This document shows, one piece after another, positions 18,325 to 26,888 of a stretch of DNA of 44,350 bases. Under the pieces are notes generated by a model. That model saw only the letters and a program-made list of their open reading frames with translations. It made no database searches and was not told where the DNA came from. The DNA lies in the NCBI GenBank assembly GCA_030537895.1, contig JAUNVA010000016.1, positions 1 to 44,350 of the forward strand. The letters are read 5' to 3'. The stretch is from Bowdeniella nasicola (lineage in GTDB: Bacteria; Actinomycetota; Actinomycetes; Actinomycetales; Actinomycetaceae). Each line of letters starts with the position of its first letter. Within the stretch, counting starts at the first letter, position 1. A program made the translations under genes and the position numbers.

Positions 18325-18415
18325 GGAGAAAATCCCAACACAAAGTCCTGGTCGGAGTGGGCCGCTCCTGGGTTAGTCTGCTCATGACACTCGTCGTTAC
18401 CGGTCTAGGAGAGTC

Positions 18416-19135
18416 ATGGCCAGTCGAGCACCGAAGCCGAACTCGGCAGCGAAGCTGACGCGCATCGATGACCAGGGATCTAACCGTTCGTGGAACATGT
18501 CCTTCGCGGTTATCGGTGTGCTCACCCTCCTCCTCTTCCTGAACTGGGGCCTCGGCTACATTAGCGCGGAGGCATCCGTCACTCTCTTCGTCCTCGCCAC
18601 CCTGGTTGGCGTCTTTATGGCGTTTAACATCGGCGGCAACGACGTCGCGAACTCATTTGGCACCTCCGTTGGAGCCGGCACCCTCACGATTAAACAGGCC
18701 CTCATCGTCGCCGCTGTATTCGAGGTTTCCGGCGCCGTTATCGCGGGCGGATCCGTGACGAAGACGGTCCGCAAGGGGATCGTGGACCTCACGTTCATCG
18801 ACGTGCAACCTCTCGATTTCATGCTCATCATGATGGCGGCCCTCTTCGCGGCCGCCGTGTGGCTGCTTTTCGCCTCCAAGATGGGTTATCCCGTCTCGAC
18901 GACGCACTCGATCATCGGTGGGATCGTCGGCTCCGCCGTCGTCCTCGGCTATACCCTCGGCATCGATGAACCATGGCAAATGGTGCAGTGGGATCAGGTT
19001 GGGCAGATCGCGATCTCCTGGGTGCTCTCCCCAGCGCTCGGCGGCATCGTGTCCTACCTGCTTTATCGGTGGGTGAAAAAGACGATCCTGCAATACAACG
19101 ATGAGGCGGACGAGGCGCTCGCGCGGCTGCGCTAG
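18416..19135 (+). CDS. Pit phosphate transporter, N-terminal half (gene split by in-frame TAG)
   Basis: The first 239 codons of a PiT-family inorganic phosphate transporter, with the family signature [11 protein letters not shown] (73-83) and [10 protein letters not shown]. The reading frame meets a TAG at 19133-19135 right after DEALARLR. The same frame continues on the far side with ARKEH and later VAYTGAL, which is the sequence expected next in an intact Pit protein. So a single base change (CAG or AAG to TAG) or a sequencing error splits the gene. The cut lies in the cytoplasmic loop between the two inverted-topology repeats, so this half is a complete repeat domain. It may be non-functional alone. 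Confidence 0.8.
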   Translation: MASRAPKPNSAAKLTRIDDQGSNRSWNMSFAVIGVLTLLLFLNWGLGYISAEASVTLFVLATLVGVFMAFNIGGNDVANSFGTSVGAGTLTIKQALIVAAVFEVSGAVIAGGSVTKTVRKGIVDLTFIDVQPLDFMLIMMAALFAAAVWLLFASKMGYPVSTTHSIIGGIVGSAVVLGYTLGIDEPWQMVQWDQVGQIAISWVLSPALGGIVSYLLYRWVKKTILQYNDEADEALARLR

Positions 19136-19180
19136 GCACGCAAGGAACACCGCCATCGTCATCGTCAGGCTTTCGAGCGG

Positions 19181-20035
19181 TTGAGCGACATTCAGCGGGT
19201 CGCCTACACGGGTGCACTCGCACGTGACGCCGCCGTCGTCCGGCACGACGACTACGATCCGGATGACCTCGAATCCGATTACTATCGCGAACTCGAGGAG
19301 CTGGACCGCGCCGCCAAATCGATCGACGCCCACCGGGCGCTCGAAACCTGGGTCCCGGTGCTCGCCTCCATTGGCGCGATGGTGCTGAGCGCAATGCTCA
19401 TGTTCAAGGGGCTTGAGAACGTCGAGCTCAACATGTCCCCCATGAACTACGTGCTGGTCATGGGCATGGTCGGCGCGGGTGTGTGGATGGCCGTGCTCAT
19501 CTTCGTCAAATCCATGAAACGCAAGTCTCTCTCGCGTTCCACGTTCCTGATCTTCTCCTGGATGCAGGTCTTTACCGCCGCTGGGTTCGCCTTCTCACAC
19601 GGCTCCAACGACATCGCCAACGCGATCGGCCCCTTCGCCGCCATTCTCGATGTCTTGCGTCACGGCTCCGTAGAGGACACCGCTTCCGTTCCGACGCCCG
19701 CCCTCATCACGTTCGGAATCGCACTCGTCGTCGGTCTGTGGTTCATCGGACGGGCCGTGATCCGCACTGTGGGGACAAGCCTCACGAAGATGCACCCCTC
19801 CTCGGGGTTTGCGGCTGAGCTCTCCGCCGCCGTCGTCGTGATGGGTGCCTCCGTGGCAGGCTTGCCCGTGTCCTCCACCCACATCCTGATCGGTGCGGTT
19901 CTCGGAATTGGTATGGCGAACCGCGCCACGAACTGGCGGCTCATGAAGCCAATCGGCATGGCCTGGGTCATCACGCTGCCGGCGGCCGCGTGCATTTCGG
20001 GCGTCGCTCTCCTGGTGCTGCGCGCGATCTTCTAG
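19181..20035 (+). CDS. Pit phosphate transporter, C-terminal half (downstream of the in-frame TAG)
   Basis: In the same frame as the previous entry and 45 bases beyond its stop. It contains the second PiT signature, [12 protein letters not shown], and [13 protein letters not shown], and ends with a hydrophobic helix. The nearest possible start is TTG 19181 with no good ribosome site, so independent translation is doubtful, although reinitiation after a nearby stop is possible. Together the halves make 540 codons, a normal length for actinobacterial Pit proteins with a long central loop. I treat both as one disrupted gene unless split assembly or readthrough is shown. Confidence 0.7.
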   Translation: MSDIQRVAYTGALARDAAVVRHDDYDPDDLESDYYRELEELDRAAKSIDAHRALETWVPVLASIGAMVLSAMLMFKGLENVELNMSPMNYVLVMGMVGAGVWMAVLIFVKSMKRKSLSRSTFLIFSWMQVFTAAGFAFSHGSNDIANAIGPFAAILDVLRHGSVEDTASVPTPALITFGIALVVGLWFIGRAVIRTVGTSLTKMHPSSGFAAELSAAVVVMGASVAGLPVSSTHILIGAVLGIGMANRATNWRLMKPIGMAWVITLPAAACISGVALLVLRAIF

Positions 20036-20189
20036 CACCCCACCCCCTGCCCAGCGAGATGGCCTCCCCGAACCCGAATCCGCATCGCCGCAACCCAGCA
20101 CGGGTGAGGCGGGGCTGAGCCGGACCACCATGTCGACTCACTGAAAGCCAACTCCAACGTGCGCTGCGAGCCCGAGCCCCCGATTCTCG

Positions 20190-20731
20190 CGACGGCGGCA
20201 GCGGGTTGCCCAAACACCGCGAGGCAGCGTTCTCCTCGCCGCGCCACATCGGCCACGGTTGGGGCTCTTCGGCCTCCTGCTCGGCGGGATCGACTTCGAT
20301 GGCGACGATAGAACACCGACCTCATCGCGCGGCACGACAACGGAGACCCGCGGCTCTTCTTGGGCAAGGGCAACGGACGCTGCAAGCCCTCTCGCCAGGT
20401 CGGGTGGCGGTGGGAAGCGATGCGGATCCACGCCTCGCCTACCCCCGTGGAGCGCCTGTGCGCACCGTTGAAAACCACGGGCTACACGTCCTGCCGGCGC
20501 GGCAACAGCGCGATCATCAATATCAATCGCTGGGCTTACTCGACGACGCCGTTCAAGGAAGCTGGTGGATCACTCACCCAGTACCGCCAATACGTCATCA
20601 ACCACGAGGTCGGCCACGCGCTCGGAAACGGACATCGGCAGTGTCCGGGTGCGGGACGGCTCGCACCTGTGATGCAACAGCAGACGCTGTTTGTGAAGCC
20701 GTGCAAGCCGAACGGATGGCCCAACCCATAA
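20190..20731 (+). pseudogene. Relic of an FG-GAP repeat/DUF3152 secreted protein gene
   Basis: Reading through two frame changes gives FG-GAP (VCBS-like) text: RHIGHGWGS, then after a frame change near 20268 FGLLLGGIDFDGDDR, then after a second near 20313 TDLIARHDNGDPRLFLGKG and RQVGWRWEAM. It runs into the end of a DUF3152 domain: ERLCAPL, SAIININRW, the zinc-protease-like YVINHEVGHALG, CPGAG and the tail CKPNGWPNP with a stop at 20731. Both domains occur in exported actinobacterial proteins. The start, signal peptide and first part of DUF3152 are missing, so it is a fragment, perhaps formed by deletion. It lies convergent with the metal transporter gene. Confidence 0.75.
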
Positions 20732-20748
20732 GCGCCACTGTCCGACAC

Positions 20749-21672
20749 CTAGTGGTGATGGAGCTCCTCGATAGGGCAGGGCTCGGGAGGCTCAATCTGG
20801 AAGGTTGTGTGCTCGATCCGGATCGGGAAGTGCTCGGCCACGCAGTGCTGCAGGTCCGAGAGAATCTCGGCGGCGTGGCGTGTGGTGAAACAGCGCTCTT
20901 CGACGACGACGTGCGCGGTGAGGACCGGAAGGTCGGTGGAGATGTAGGAGACGTGCAGGTCATGCACATCCAGCACGTGCTCTAAGGACATCATGTGGTC
21001 GCGCATCTCGTCGACGTCGAGCTCGCGCGGCGTGGCCTCGAGGAGCACGCCGAAGGACTCCCGCAGCAGGATGAGGGTTCGCGGGATAATGAGCGTCGCG
21101 ATGATGAGCGCAGCAACGGAGTCGGCCTGCATCCAGCCGAATGCGGCGATGAACAGAGCGGAGATGATCACCGCGAGGGAGCCGAGCGCGTCATTGACAA
21201 CCTCGAGGAAGGCTGCCCGCACGTTGAGGCTGGCGTCGCGTCCCCCCATGAGGGCGGCCATGGCACCAAGGTTCGCGGCGAGCCCGATGATTCCGAAAAT
21301 CAGAAGACCGAGCGAGGGAATCTCCGGTGGAGCCGAAAACCGGCGGATGGCCTCGAGGACCGTGAACAGGCCCACGACAAGCAGGAGGGCTGCCTGTCCG
21401 CCGGCGCTCAGCACTTCAACGCGGCGCAGCCCCCAGCTGTAGCGCTTCGTGGGAGGGCGACTCGCAAGGTGTGCCGCCCCGAGGGCCATGGTGAGGCCAA
21501 GGACATCGGTGAACATGTGGGCCGCATCCATGAGCAGCGCAAGCGAACCAGTCCACCAGGCGCCGATCACCTCGGCGATGAGGACCGTGAAAGTGAGGCC
21601 GAGCGCGACGGCGAGGCGTCCGCGCTGCGCACCGACGCCGTGGCCGTGCCCATGCCCATGCTGGTGCATCAT
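20749..21672 (-). CDS. Cation diffusion facilitator (Zn/Co/Cd-type efflux)
   Basis: 307 residues starting with a His-rich stretch (HQHGHGHGHG) followed by six membrane segments. The CDF metal site is visible as LLMDAAHMFTDV in TM2 and EVVNDALGS in TM5. A cytoplasmic C-terminal domain (HVLDVHDLHV, RIEHTTFQIE) ends in HHH. CDF pumps exchange cytosolic divalent metal for protons. The gene overlaps the copper ATPase stop; start choices are GTG 21675, ATG 21672 and ATG 21669, and 21672 gives a TGATG junction. It is therefore co-expressed with the copper pump, probably from the same metal-responsive promoter. Confidence 0.9.
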   Translation of the reverse strand: MMHQHGHGHGHGVGAQRGRLAVALGLTFTVLIAEVIGAWWTGSLALLMDAAHMFTDVLGLTMALGAAHLASRPPTKRYSWGLRRVEVLSAGGQAALLLVVGLFTVLEAIRRFSAPPEIPSLGLLIFGIIGLAANLGAMAALMGGRDASLNVRAAFLEVVNDALGSLAVIISALFIAAFGWMQADSVAALIIATLIIPRTLILLRESFGVLLEATPRELDVDEMRDHMMSLEHVLDVHDLHVSYISTDLPVLTAHVVVEERCFTTRHAAEILSDLQHCVAEHFPIRIEHTTFQIEPPEPCPIEELHHH

Positions 21673-23933
21673 CACGTGGCACTCGTCTTCTGTGAGGCTT
21701 CCGCAAAGCGCCTTAGGCGCAGCGAGTTGGAGACCACGAACACGGAAGAGAAAGCCATGGCAGCGCCCGCGAGCATTGGATTCAACATGCCGAGTGCGGC
21801 CAGCGGGATCGCGGCGACGTTGTAGGCGAATGCCCAGAACAGGTTGCCCTTAATCGTGGCAAGCGTTCGACGCGAGAGGCGGATGGCATCGACGACGGCG
21901 GTGAGATCTGAGCGGACGAGGGTAATGTCTGCCGCTTCAATGGCGGCATCGGTTCCCGACCCCATTGCGAGACCGAGGTCCGCGCTCGCGAGCGCGGCGG
22001 CGTCATTCACCCCGTCCCCGACCATCGCGACGACGGCGCCGTTCTCGCGAAGGTCATTGACGACGCGGACCTTGTCCTCCGGCATGACCTCGGCGATCAC
22101 ACGGTCAATTCCCGCTGCCTGGGCTACGCGCTGGGCCACCGTCTCATTGTCTCCCGTGAGGAGTACGGGCGTGAGGCCGAGTTCGCTCAGCCTCGCGATG
22201 GCGGGCGCTGAAGACTCCTTGATCGCGTCGCTCACCGTGAAGAGGGCCACTGGCGTGGATTCCAGTGTCAACAGGACGGCGCTCTGGCCAGCCTCCTCAG
22301 CTGCGCGAACCGCCGCCGCGAGATCGGTGGGCAACTCGGCCGCGCCATCGGCCTTGGCTCGCCCCACGCTGAGCGAGCGACCCTCGACAACGCCGCGCAC
22401 GCCGAGTCCACGCAGGTTCTCAAAGTTCTCCGGCTCGCTGAGCGAACCGACGCGCTCGCGCGCGCCACGCGTGATGGCTCGCGCAATCGGGTGTTCGGAG
22501 GCGGATTCGAGGGAGCCCGCGAGGCGGAGCGCCGTCTCAGCGTCGAGCGGGCCGCCAGCCGCCAAGTGGACGTCGTGCAGGGTCATCTGACCGGTCGTCA
22601 CGGTGCCCGTCTTGTCGAGCACGATCGTGTCCACCTGCCGGGTGGATTCGAGGACCTCGGGGCCCTTGATGAGGATGCCGAGCTCCGCGCCGCGCCCGGT
22701 CCCGACGAGGAGCGCCGTGGGTGTGGCGAGACCGAGCGCACACGGGCAGGCGATGATGAGGACGGCGACCGCCGCGGTGAAGGCGTGGGTGGCACTATGC
22801 CCGGTGGCTAGCCAGCCCACCAGCGTTCCGAGTGCGATCACGATGACGATCGGCACGAAAACCGCGGAGATCCGGTCGGCGAGGCGCTGAACCTCGGCTT
22901 TGCCGGACTGCGCATTCTCGACCAGGGCCGCCATCTGTGCGAGCTGCGTGTCGGAGCCGACGCGCGTGGCGCGTACGACGAGGCGCCCGCCCTCGTTGAC
23001 GGTCGCTCCCGTGACCTCCTCACCCGGCCCCACCTCGACCGGCACCGATTCCCCGGTGAGCATTGAATTATCGACGGCGCTCTGCCCTCGTTCGACGACG
23101 CCGTCGGTCGCGATCTTCTCCCCAGGACGCACGACGAAGAGATCGCCGACCGCGAGTTCGTCAATGGCGACACGTGTCTCGACGCCATCGCGTAGGACGG
23201 CGACGTCCTTCGCGCCGAGTTCGAGTAGCGCGCGCAGGGCGGCGCCCGCGCGCCGCTTCGACTTCTTCTCGAAGTAGCGTCCGGCGAGTACGAAGGTGAT
23301 GACGCCAGCCGCCACCTCCAGATAGATGTTGCCCGCGCCGTCACCGCCCGAGGCGGTGAACTCGAAACCGTGACGCATCCCAGGTTCGCCGGCGGTGCCG
23401 AAGAACAGGGCGTAGAGAGACCACAGGAAGGCGGACCACGTGCCGAGCGTGATGAGGGTATCCATCGTGGTGGCGCCGTGCCGCAGGTTCGTGAGCGTCG
23501 CCTTGTGGAGGGGATAGCCAGCCCACACGATGACGGGTGCGGCGAGGGTGAGGGAGGCCCACTGCCAGTACGTGAACTGTAGAGGCGGGACCATGGCCAA
23601 CACGATGACCGGAATCGAGAGTAGGCTCGCGCCGATCACTCGCTGGCGCAGGGATTCGAGTTCTGGGTCGCGTTCTTCCTTCTCGGCGCTCGGCTCGGGG
23701 GTGGCCGGTTCGGGGAGGGCCGCGCCGTAACCGGCTTTTTCGACTGTTGCGATGAGCGTGTCGGGATCTGTGCCGGCCGGGGCCTGCACGTGGGCCTTCT
23801 CGGTCGCGTAGTTGACGGTGGCGCGCACCCCCTCGAGTCGGTTGAGTTTCTTTTCCACACGAGCTGCGCACGAAGCACAGGTCATTCCCGTGATCTCGAG
23901 TTCGACGTCTACTTCGGTCTCGGATTGCGCCAT
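21672..23933 (-). CDS. copA: Copper-transporting P1B-type ATPase
   Basis: 753 residues. One N-terminal heavy-metal domain with MTCASC (Cys19, Cys22), eight membrane segments, the ion-path motif CPC (396-398), TGES in the actuator domain, phosphorylation site DKTGT (440-444), and GDGVND. The CPC with a single CxxC domain indicates Cu(I) export. ATG 23933 is set by GAGGAG six bases upstream; the longer frame to 24041 crosses the promoter region and is not family-like. Upstream lies a good promoter with operator symmetry, and downstream the CDF gene overlaps, so the pair forms a metal-efflux unit. Confidence 0.95.
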   Translation of the reverse strand: MAQSETEVDVELEITGMTCASCAARVEKKLNRLEGVRATVNYATEKAHVQAPAGTDPDTLIATVEKAGYGAALPEPATPEPSAEKEERDPELESLRQRVIGASLLSIPVIVLAMVPPLQFTYWQWASLTLAAPVIVWAGYPLHKATLTNLRHGATTMDTLITLGTWSAFLWSLYALFFGTAGEPGMRHGFEFTASGGDGAGNIYLEVAAGVITFVLAGRYFEKKSKRRAGAALRALLELGAKDVAVLRDGVETRVAIDELAVGDLFVVRPGEKIATDGVVERGQSAVDNSMLTGESVPVEVGPGEEVTGATVNEGGRLVVRATRVGSDTQLAQMAALVENAQSGKAEVQRLADRISAVFVPIVIVIALGTLVGWLATGHSATHAFTAAVAVLIIACPCALGLATPTALLVGTGRGAELGILIKGPEVLESTRQVDTIVLDKTGTVTTGQMTLHDVHLAAGGPLDAETALRLAGSLESASEHPIARAITRGARERVGSLSEPENFENLRGLGVRGVVEGRSLSVGRAKADGAAELPTDLAAAVRAAEEAGQSAVLLTLESTPVALFTVSDAIKESSAPAIARLSELGLTPVLLTGDNETVAQRVAQAAGIDRVIAEVMPEDKVRVVNDLRENGAVVAMVGDGVNDAAALASADLGLAMGSGTDAAIEAADITLVRSDLTAVVDAIRLSRRTLATIKGNLFWAFAYNVAAIPLAALGMLNPMLAGAAMAFSSVFVVSNSLRLRRFAEASQKTSAT

Positions 23934-23981
23934 GGTGCTCCTCACCCAAGCCGGCGCATGGGTTGAAATCACGCCGCTCGG

Positions 23982-23998
23982 ATACCTCAGGGGGGTAT
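23982..23998 (-). promoter_or_regulatory. CsoR-like copper operator
   Basis: ATACC (23982-23986) and GGTAT (23994-23998) flank a G-rich centre. Read on the gene strand this is ATACCCCCCTGAGGTAT, which resembles known CsoR operators (ATACC/GGTAT arms around a C/G run). It lies 49 bases before the copA start. No csoR gene is in the window. Confidence 0.6.
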
Positions 23999-24012
23999 AT
24001 CTTCCTGTGTCT

Positions 24013-24042
24013 GTTCTACGCTCGGCACCCCGAGCTGTCAAG
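24013..24042 (-). promoter_or_regulatory. copA promoter with a palindrome between -35 and -10
   Basis: On the minus strand TTGACA (24042-24037) is followed after 18 bases by TAGAAC (24018-24013). The spacer holds a perfect inverted repeat, GCTCGG and CCGAGC around four bases (24020-24035). A spacer palindrome is the usual layout of MerR-type activators, though those prefer 19-20 bases. The promoter predicts a transcript that begins just before the CsoR-like site. Confidence 0.6.
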
Positions 24043-24070
24043 AGGTGAGGCTCCCGTTGAGAGTGGGGCG

Positions 24071-24556
24071 CTAGGCCGGACGACGGCGCACATATACCTG
24101 CTTGTTGACGCGGGCGATGACCTCGCCATCGGCTGTGATGAGGTCATTTGTGAACCAGCGCAGGTGTTTTTCGCCGTCCCGGGTCCCTTCCCGAATCGCT
24201 GCGAGCTCCTCGTCGGTGAGGACAAATTGGGCGAAGACGTGCGTGCGTCCGGGCCGGATGAATTCGATCTCGGCGGCGCGGTCCCACACGGAGTAGCCGC
24301 GACCGAGTGCTCGCGTCAGCATCATGACCCACCACGGGTCGGCGAGTGAGAAGAGGGACGCTCCGTAGGCGGTGCCGAGATAGTTGGCGGTCAGCGCGCG
24401 GTGGCGCAGACATACGCGCACGCGCCGGAAGTCCGGTGTAATCTCCAGAATCTTGATGGATGAGCCGAGGAAGGGCGGCCACAGGTTCATTGCGACCCGC
24501 GTGAGCGCCGGCTTCATGAACAGTTCATCGAGGTCCTGATAGGTCGGCAGTCTCAT
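24071..24556 (-). CDS. DUF4442 hotdog-fold protein (thioesterase-like)
   Basis: 161 residues with the DUF4442 pattern: [12 protein letters not shown] near 25-36, [20 protein letters not shown] in the middle and a C-terminal beta-strand region ([19 protein letters not shown]). The hotdog fold usually hydrolyses acyl-CoA thioesters or binds them; no substrate is known here. AGGGTGAG precedes the ATG. It sits between ddh and the copper genes on the same strand, but a hairpin on one side and the copA promoter on the other suggest it is expressed by itself. Confidence 0.8.
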   Translation of the reverse strand: MRLPTYQDLDELFMKPALTRVAMNLWPPFLGSSIKILEITPDFRRVRVCLRHRALTANYLGTAYGASLFSLADPWWVMMLTRALGRGYSVWDRAAEIEFIRPGRTHVFAQFVLTDEELAAIREGTRDGEKHLRWFTNDLITADGEVIARVNKQVYVRRRPA

Positions 24557-24587
24557 GGTCTCACCCTACGGGGTTGGTGCGGACCGC

Positions 24588-24612
24588 CGGCGCCCGCGCC
24601 GCTCGGGCGCCG
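24588..24612 (-). terminator. GC-rich hairpin downstream of ddh
   Basis: A perfect 9-bp stem (24588-24596 with 24604-24612) with a 7-base loop lies 12 bases beyond the ddh stop on its coding strand. There is no T-tract. It is a likely transcript end or processing block between ddh and the DUF4442 gene. Confidence 0.5.
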
Positions 24613-24623
24613 ACGGCTCCGGC

Positions 24624-25583
24624 CTAGAGGAGGTTCGACACGAGGTCGTCGACGCTCTCGCGGGTCAGTAGCGCCGGGGCGATATCGAAGACCGTGAAGG
24701 CGCCGGTTTGTCCCGCTTCGCGCAGGCGGGCAGCGGCTCGCACGTAGGCCACCTGAACGGCAGCCGTGAACTCCGGATTGGACTCCAACGTGAGAGCAAA
24801 CTCCACGGTGGCGCGCGCCTGTGCGAGCGTGCCCGTCGTGATGACGTGGCCGCCGTGCGGCATTCCGGTGTGCTCCGCTTCGAAGGTCTCTTCGTCGATG
24901 AACGTTACGGAGGTTTCGTAGGGCTCGAAATAATCGGGCATCGAGACGATCTCGGAGGCGATCCGCTCATGGTCGGCCTCGTCGGCGACGACGTAGACAA
25001 CACGCGTGTGAACATCGGTCGCGCTCAGCTGGTCCGCATCTCCCGCTCGGGCCGCGTTCAGGGCCTGCTCAGCAGGCACGGTGTATTGCACGGCGCGACG
25101 CACGCCCGTGATGCGGCGCACGGCGTCGGAGTGCCCCTGAGATACTCCCTCTCCCCAAAACGTCTGCTGAGACGGCGCCGGAAAGAGGGCTCCCGCGAGG
25201 GCGCGGTTCAGGGAGAAGAGGCCCGGATCCCAGCCGGTGGAGATGACGGCGACATTCCCGCCGGCTCGCGCGGCCTCATCCATGGCGGCGCGGTGGTCGG
25301 GAATCAGGTGATGGTTGTCGTAGGTGTCGACGGTCGTGAAGGTGCGGGCAAGGCCGGGTGCGAGCGCCGGGATGTCGGTCGCCGATCCGAGACACAGGGC
25401 GAGGACATCGACATCCGCGGCGTGCTGCTCGGCCTGATCCAGGGGGATGACGGGGGCGGGAGCGGTGATCTCGGGGCGGCGGGAGAACACGGCGACGAGC
25501 TCCATATCCTCCTGGGCCTCCACAAGTGCGGCGAATGCCCGTCCTAGATTTCCGTATCCGGCCAGTGCTACGCGAGTAGTCAT
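24624..25583 (-). CDS. ddh: meso-Diaminopimelate D-dehydrogenase
   Basis: 319 residues, the usual length (about 320). It starts with the NADP fold VALAGYGNLGRAFA, then VDTYDNH, ISTGWDPGLFSLNR, TFWGEGVSQGHSDAVRRI and TGMPHGGHV, all characteristic of Ddh. The enzyme reversibly converts meso-DAP to tetrahydrodipicolinate-derived 2-amino-6-oxopimelate with NADP, giving a one-step route to meso-DAP and lysine. ATG 25583 has AAGGAG upstream; the longer open frame reaching 25787 would run over the intergenic region. It is divergent from azlC, an amino-acid exporter. Confidence 0.92.
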   Translation of the reverse strand: MTTRVALAGYGNLGRAFAALVEAQEDMELVAVFSRRPEITAPAPVIPLDQAEQHAADVDVLALCLGSATDIPALAPGLARTFTTVDTYDNHHLIPDHRAAMDEAARAGGNVAVISTGWDPGLFSLNRALAGALFPAPSQQTFWGEGVSQGHSDAVRRITGVRRAVQYTVPAEQALNAARAGDADQLSATDVHTRVVYVVADEADHERIASEIVSMPDYFEPYETSVTFIDEETFEAEHTGMPHGGHVITTGTLAQARATVEFALTLESNPEFTAAVQVAYVRAAARLREAGQTGAFTVFDIAPALLTRESVDDLVSNLL

Positions 25584-25778
25584 GTCGACTCCTTGATTCG
25601 TGGTCTGCGTTTCGCACACTAGAGTGACGGGCGTCTCGAGGGGGAGCCTTCTCTCAGTGTGGACAGCCTCCTGAGGAGGCCGTCCGTCCCCACCGTAGCG
25701 GGCGACAGTACCCACGCCGGCCACCACGGCACGACACTTCGCTAGGTGAGATGGAGGGAAGCACAACGCAGCGCTCCG

Positions 25779-25784
25779 TACTAT
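25779..25784 (+). promoter_or_regulatory. Candidate -10 for a leaderless azlC transcript
   Basis: TACTAT at 25779-25784 ends seven bases before the azlC GTG, the spacing expected if transcription starts at the start codon. AAGGG beside the GTG is too close to act as a ribosome site. No clear -35 is visible. Confidence 0.4.
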
Positions 25785-25791
25785 CAAGGGT

Positions 25792-26583
25792 GTGAAGGAG
25801 ACGAGGAGAGTCGAAGCGCTGACGGGGCTGCGGGGCGGGCTCCCGATCGGCCTCGGCTATTTTGCAGTGTCGCTCGCGGTAGGCCTCTACTGGGCGCAGG
25901 GCGGCTTCCCGCCACTGTCCAGTGCGCTCTTTTCGGCGACCAACATGTCCTCGACCGGCCAGTTTGCCGCCATGAATATCATGGCCGTGCGCGGTGGGGT
26001 CGTAGAGCTCGCCGCCACCACCGCCCTCGTGAACCTGCGCTATTTCCTCATGAGTATTTCGCTATCCCAGCGCCTTGACTCCTCCGTGGGCACGCCCGCC
26101 CGCCTCCTGATCGCGGCCGGGGTCACCGACGAGGTTTACGCCCTGAACATTTCGCGATGGCGAGTCAGCACCGCGCACTATCTCGCCTCAATGATCTTGC
26201 CGATCCTTGGCTGGACGGCCGGAACCCTCACCGGCGCTCTCGTCGGCCAGGTGATTCCCCCGTCCGTGCAGGCAGCCGCCGGCATCCTGCTGTACGCGAT
26301 GTTCGTCGCGATCGTCGTCCCGCCGGCGCGCGGTTCGCGTGACGTCAGCATCGTCGTCGCACTTGCCGCGCTCGCCTCGATCGCCCTGTGGGTCGCACCG
26401 GTCGTACGCGACCTCCAGGTCGGTTGGCGCATCATCATCGCGACGTTGGTCGCGGCGGGTATCGGTGCCACCCTCTTCCCCGTGGGCCCCCAGGAGGACG
26501 AAGAGGCACGCGCCCGTGTACTCGATGAATTGGGCGGCGCCCGCGATGAGGACGCGCCGGAAATTGGGGAGGAGCGCCCGTGA
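25792..26583 (+). CDS. azlC: AzlC-family branched-chain amino acid exporter, large subunit
   Basis: 263 residues, about seven membrane segments, with the AzlC marks GLPIGLGYFAVSLAVGL, SSTGQFAAMNIM and TALVNLRYFLMS. With AzlD it exports branched-chain or related amino acids (BrnFE in corynebacteria, which also exports methionine). GTG 25792 was chosen because no ATG fits and a -10 box suggests a leaderless start. The C-terminal 25 residues are acidic and hydrophilic, outside the usual family core. The stop overlaps the azlD start. Confidence 0.88.
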   Translation: MKETRRVEALTGLRGGLPIGLGYFAVSLAVGLYWAQGGFPPLSSALFSATNMSSTGQFAAMNIMAVRGGVVELAATTALVNLRYFLMSISLSQRLDSSVGTPARLLIAAGVTDEVYALNISRWRVSTAHYLASMILPILGWTAGTLTGALVGQVIPPSVQAAAGILLYAMFVAIVVPPARGSRDVSIVVALAALASIALWVAPVVRDLQVGWRIIIATLVAAGIGATLFPVGPQEDEEARARVLDELGGARDEDAPEIGEERP

Positions 26584-26888
26584 GTTACCTCGCCCTTGCA
26601 CTCGTCACGACGGCGCTCGTCACCTACCTCCTGCGGGTGATCCCGCTGGTCGCTTTTCGACGTCGCCTCGAATCCACCTGGGTGCGCTCCTTCCTGTTCT
26701 ACGTGCCGTGGGCCGTGCTCACCGCGATGACGATCCCGGCGATCTTCTTCGCCACGACGTCGCCTTTGTCGGGGGCCGTCGGCCTGATTGCCGCCCTCGG
26801 CCTCGCGCTGGCGCGTCGATCCCTCCTCACGGTGGCGCTCGGCGCGGGCCTTGCTGTCTGGCTGGCCGAGCTGGCCCTGCTCGCCTAG
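26580..26888 (+). CDS. azlD: AzlD-family amino acid exporter, small subunit
   Basis: 102 residues with four membrane helices and the AzlD motif LVTYLLRVIPLV near the start. It starts at a GTG that overlaps the azlC stop (GTGA), a standard coupled arrangement. It partners AzlC in the exporter. The stop shares bases with the stop of the opposite DUF808 gene (26885-26888). Confidence 0.88.
   Translation: MSYLALALVTTALVTYLLRVIPLVAFRRRLESTWVRSFLFYVPWAVLTAMTIPAIFFATTSPLSGAVGLIAALGLALARRSLLTVALGAGLAVWLAELALLA

Noticed and set aside
1294..19135. Reassigned stop codons to explain the TGA in Fic and TAG in Pit
   Set aside because: Two different stop codons are involved, both also end intact genes here, the Fic gene has a separate frameshift, and no selenocysteine-type context was seen.
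20995..21825. Plus-strand open frame of 276 codons
   Set aside because: It is opposite the CDF and copper ATPase genes and rich in Arg, Glu and Gly without motifs.
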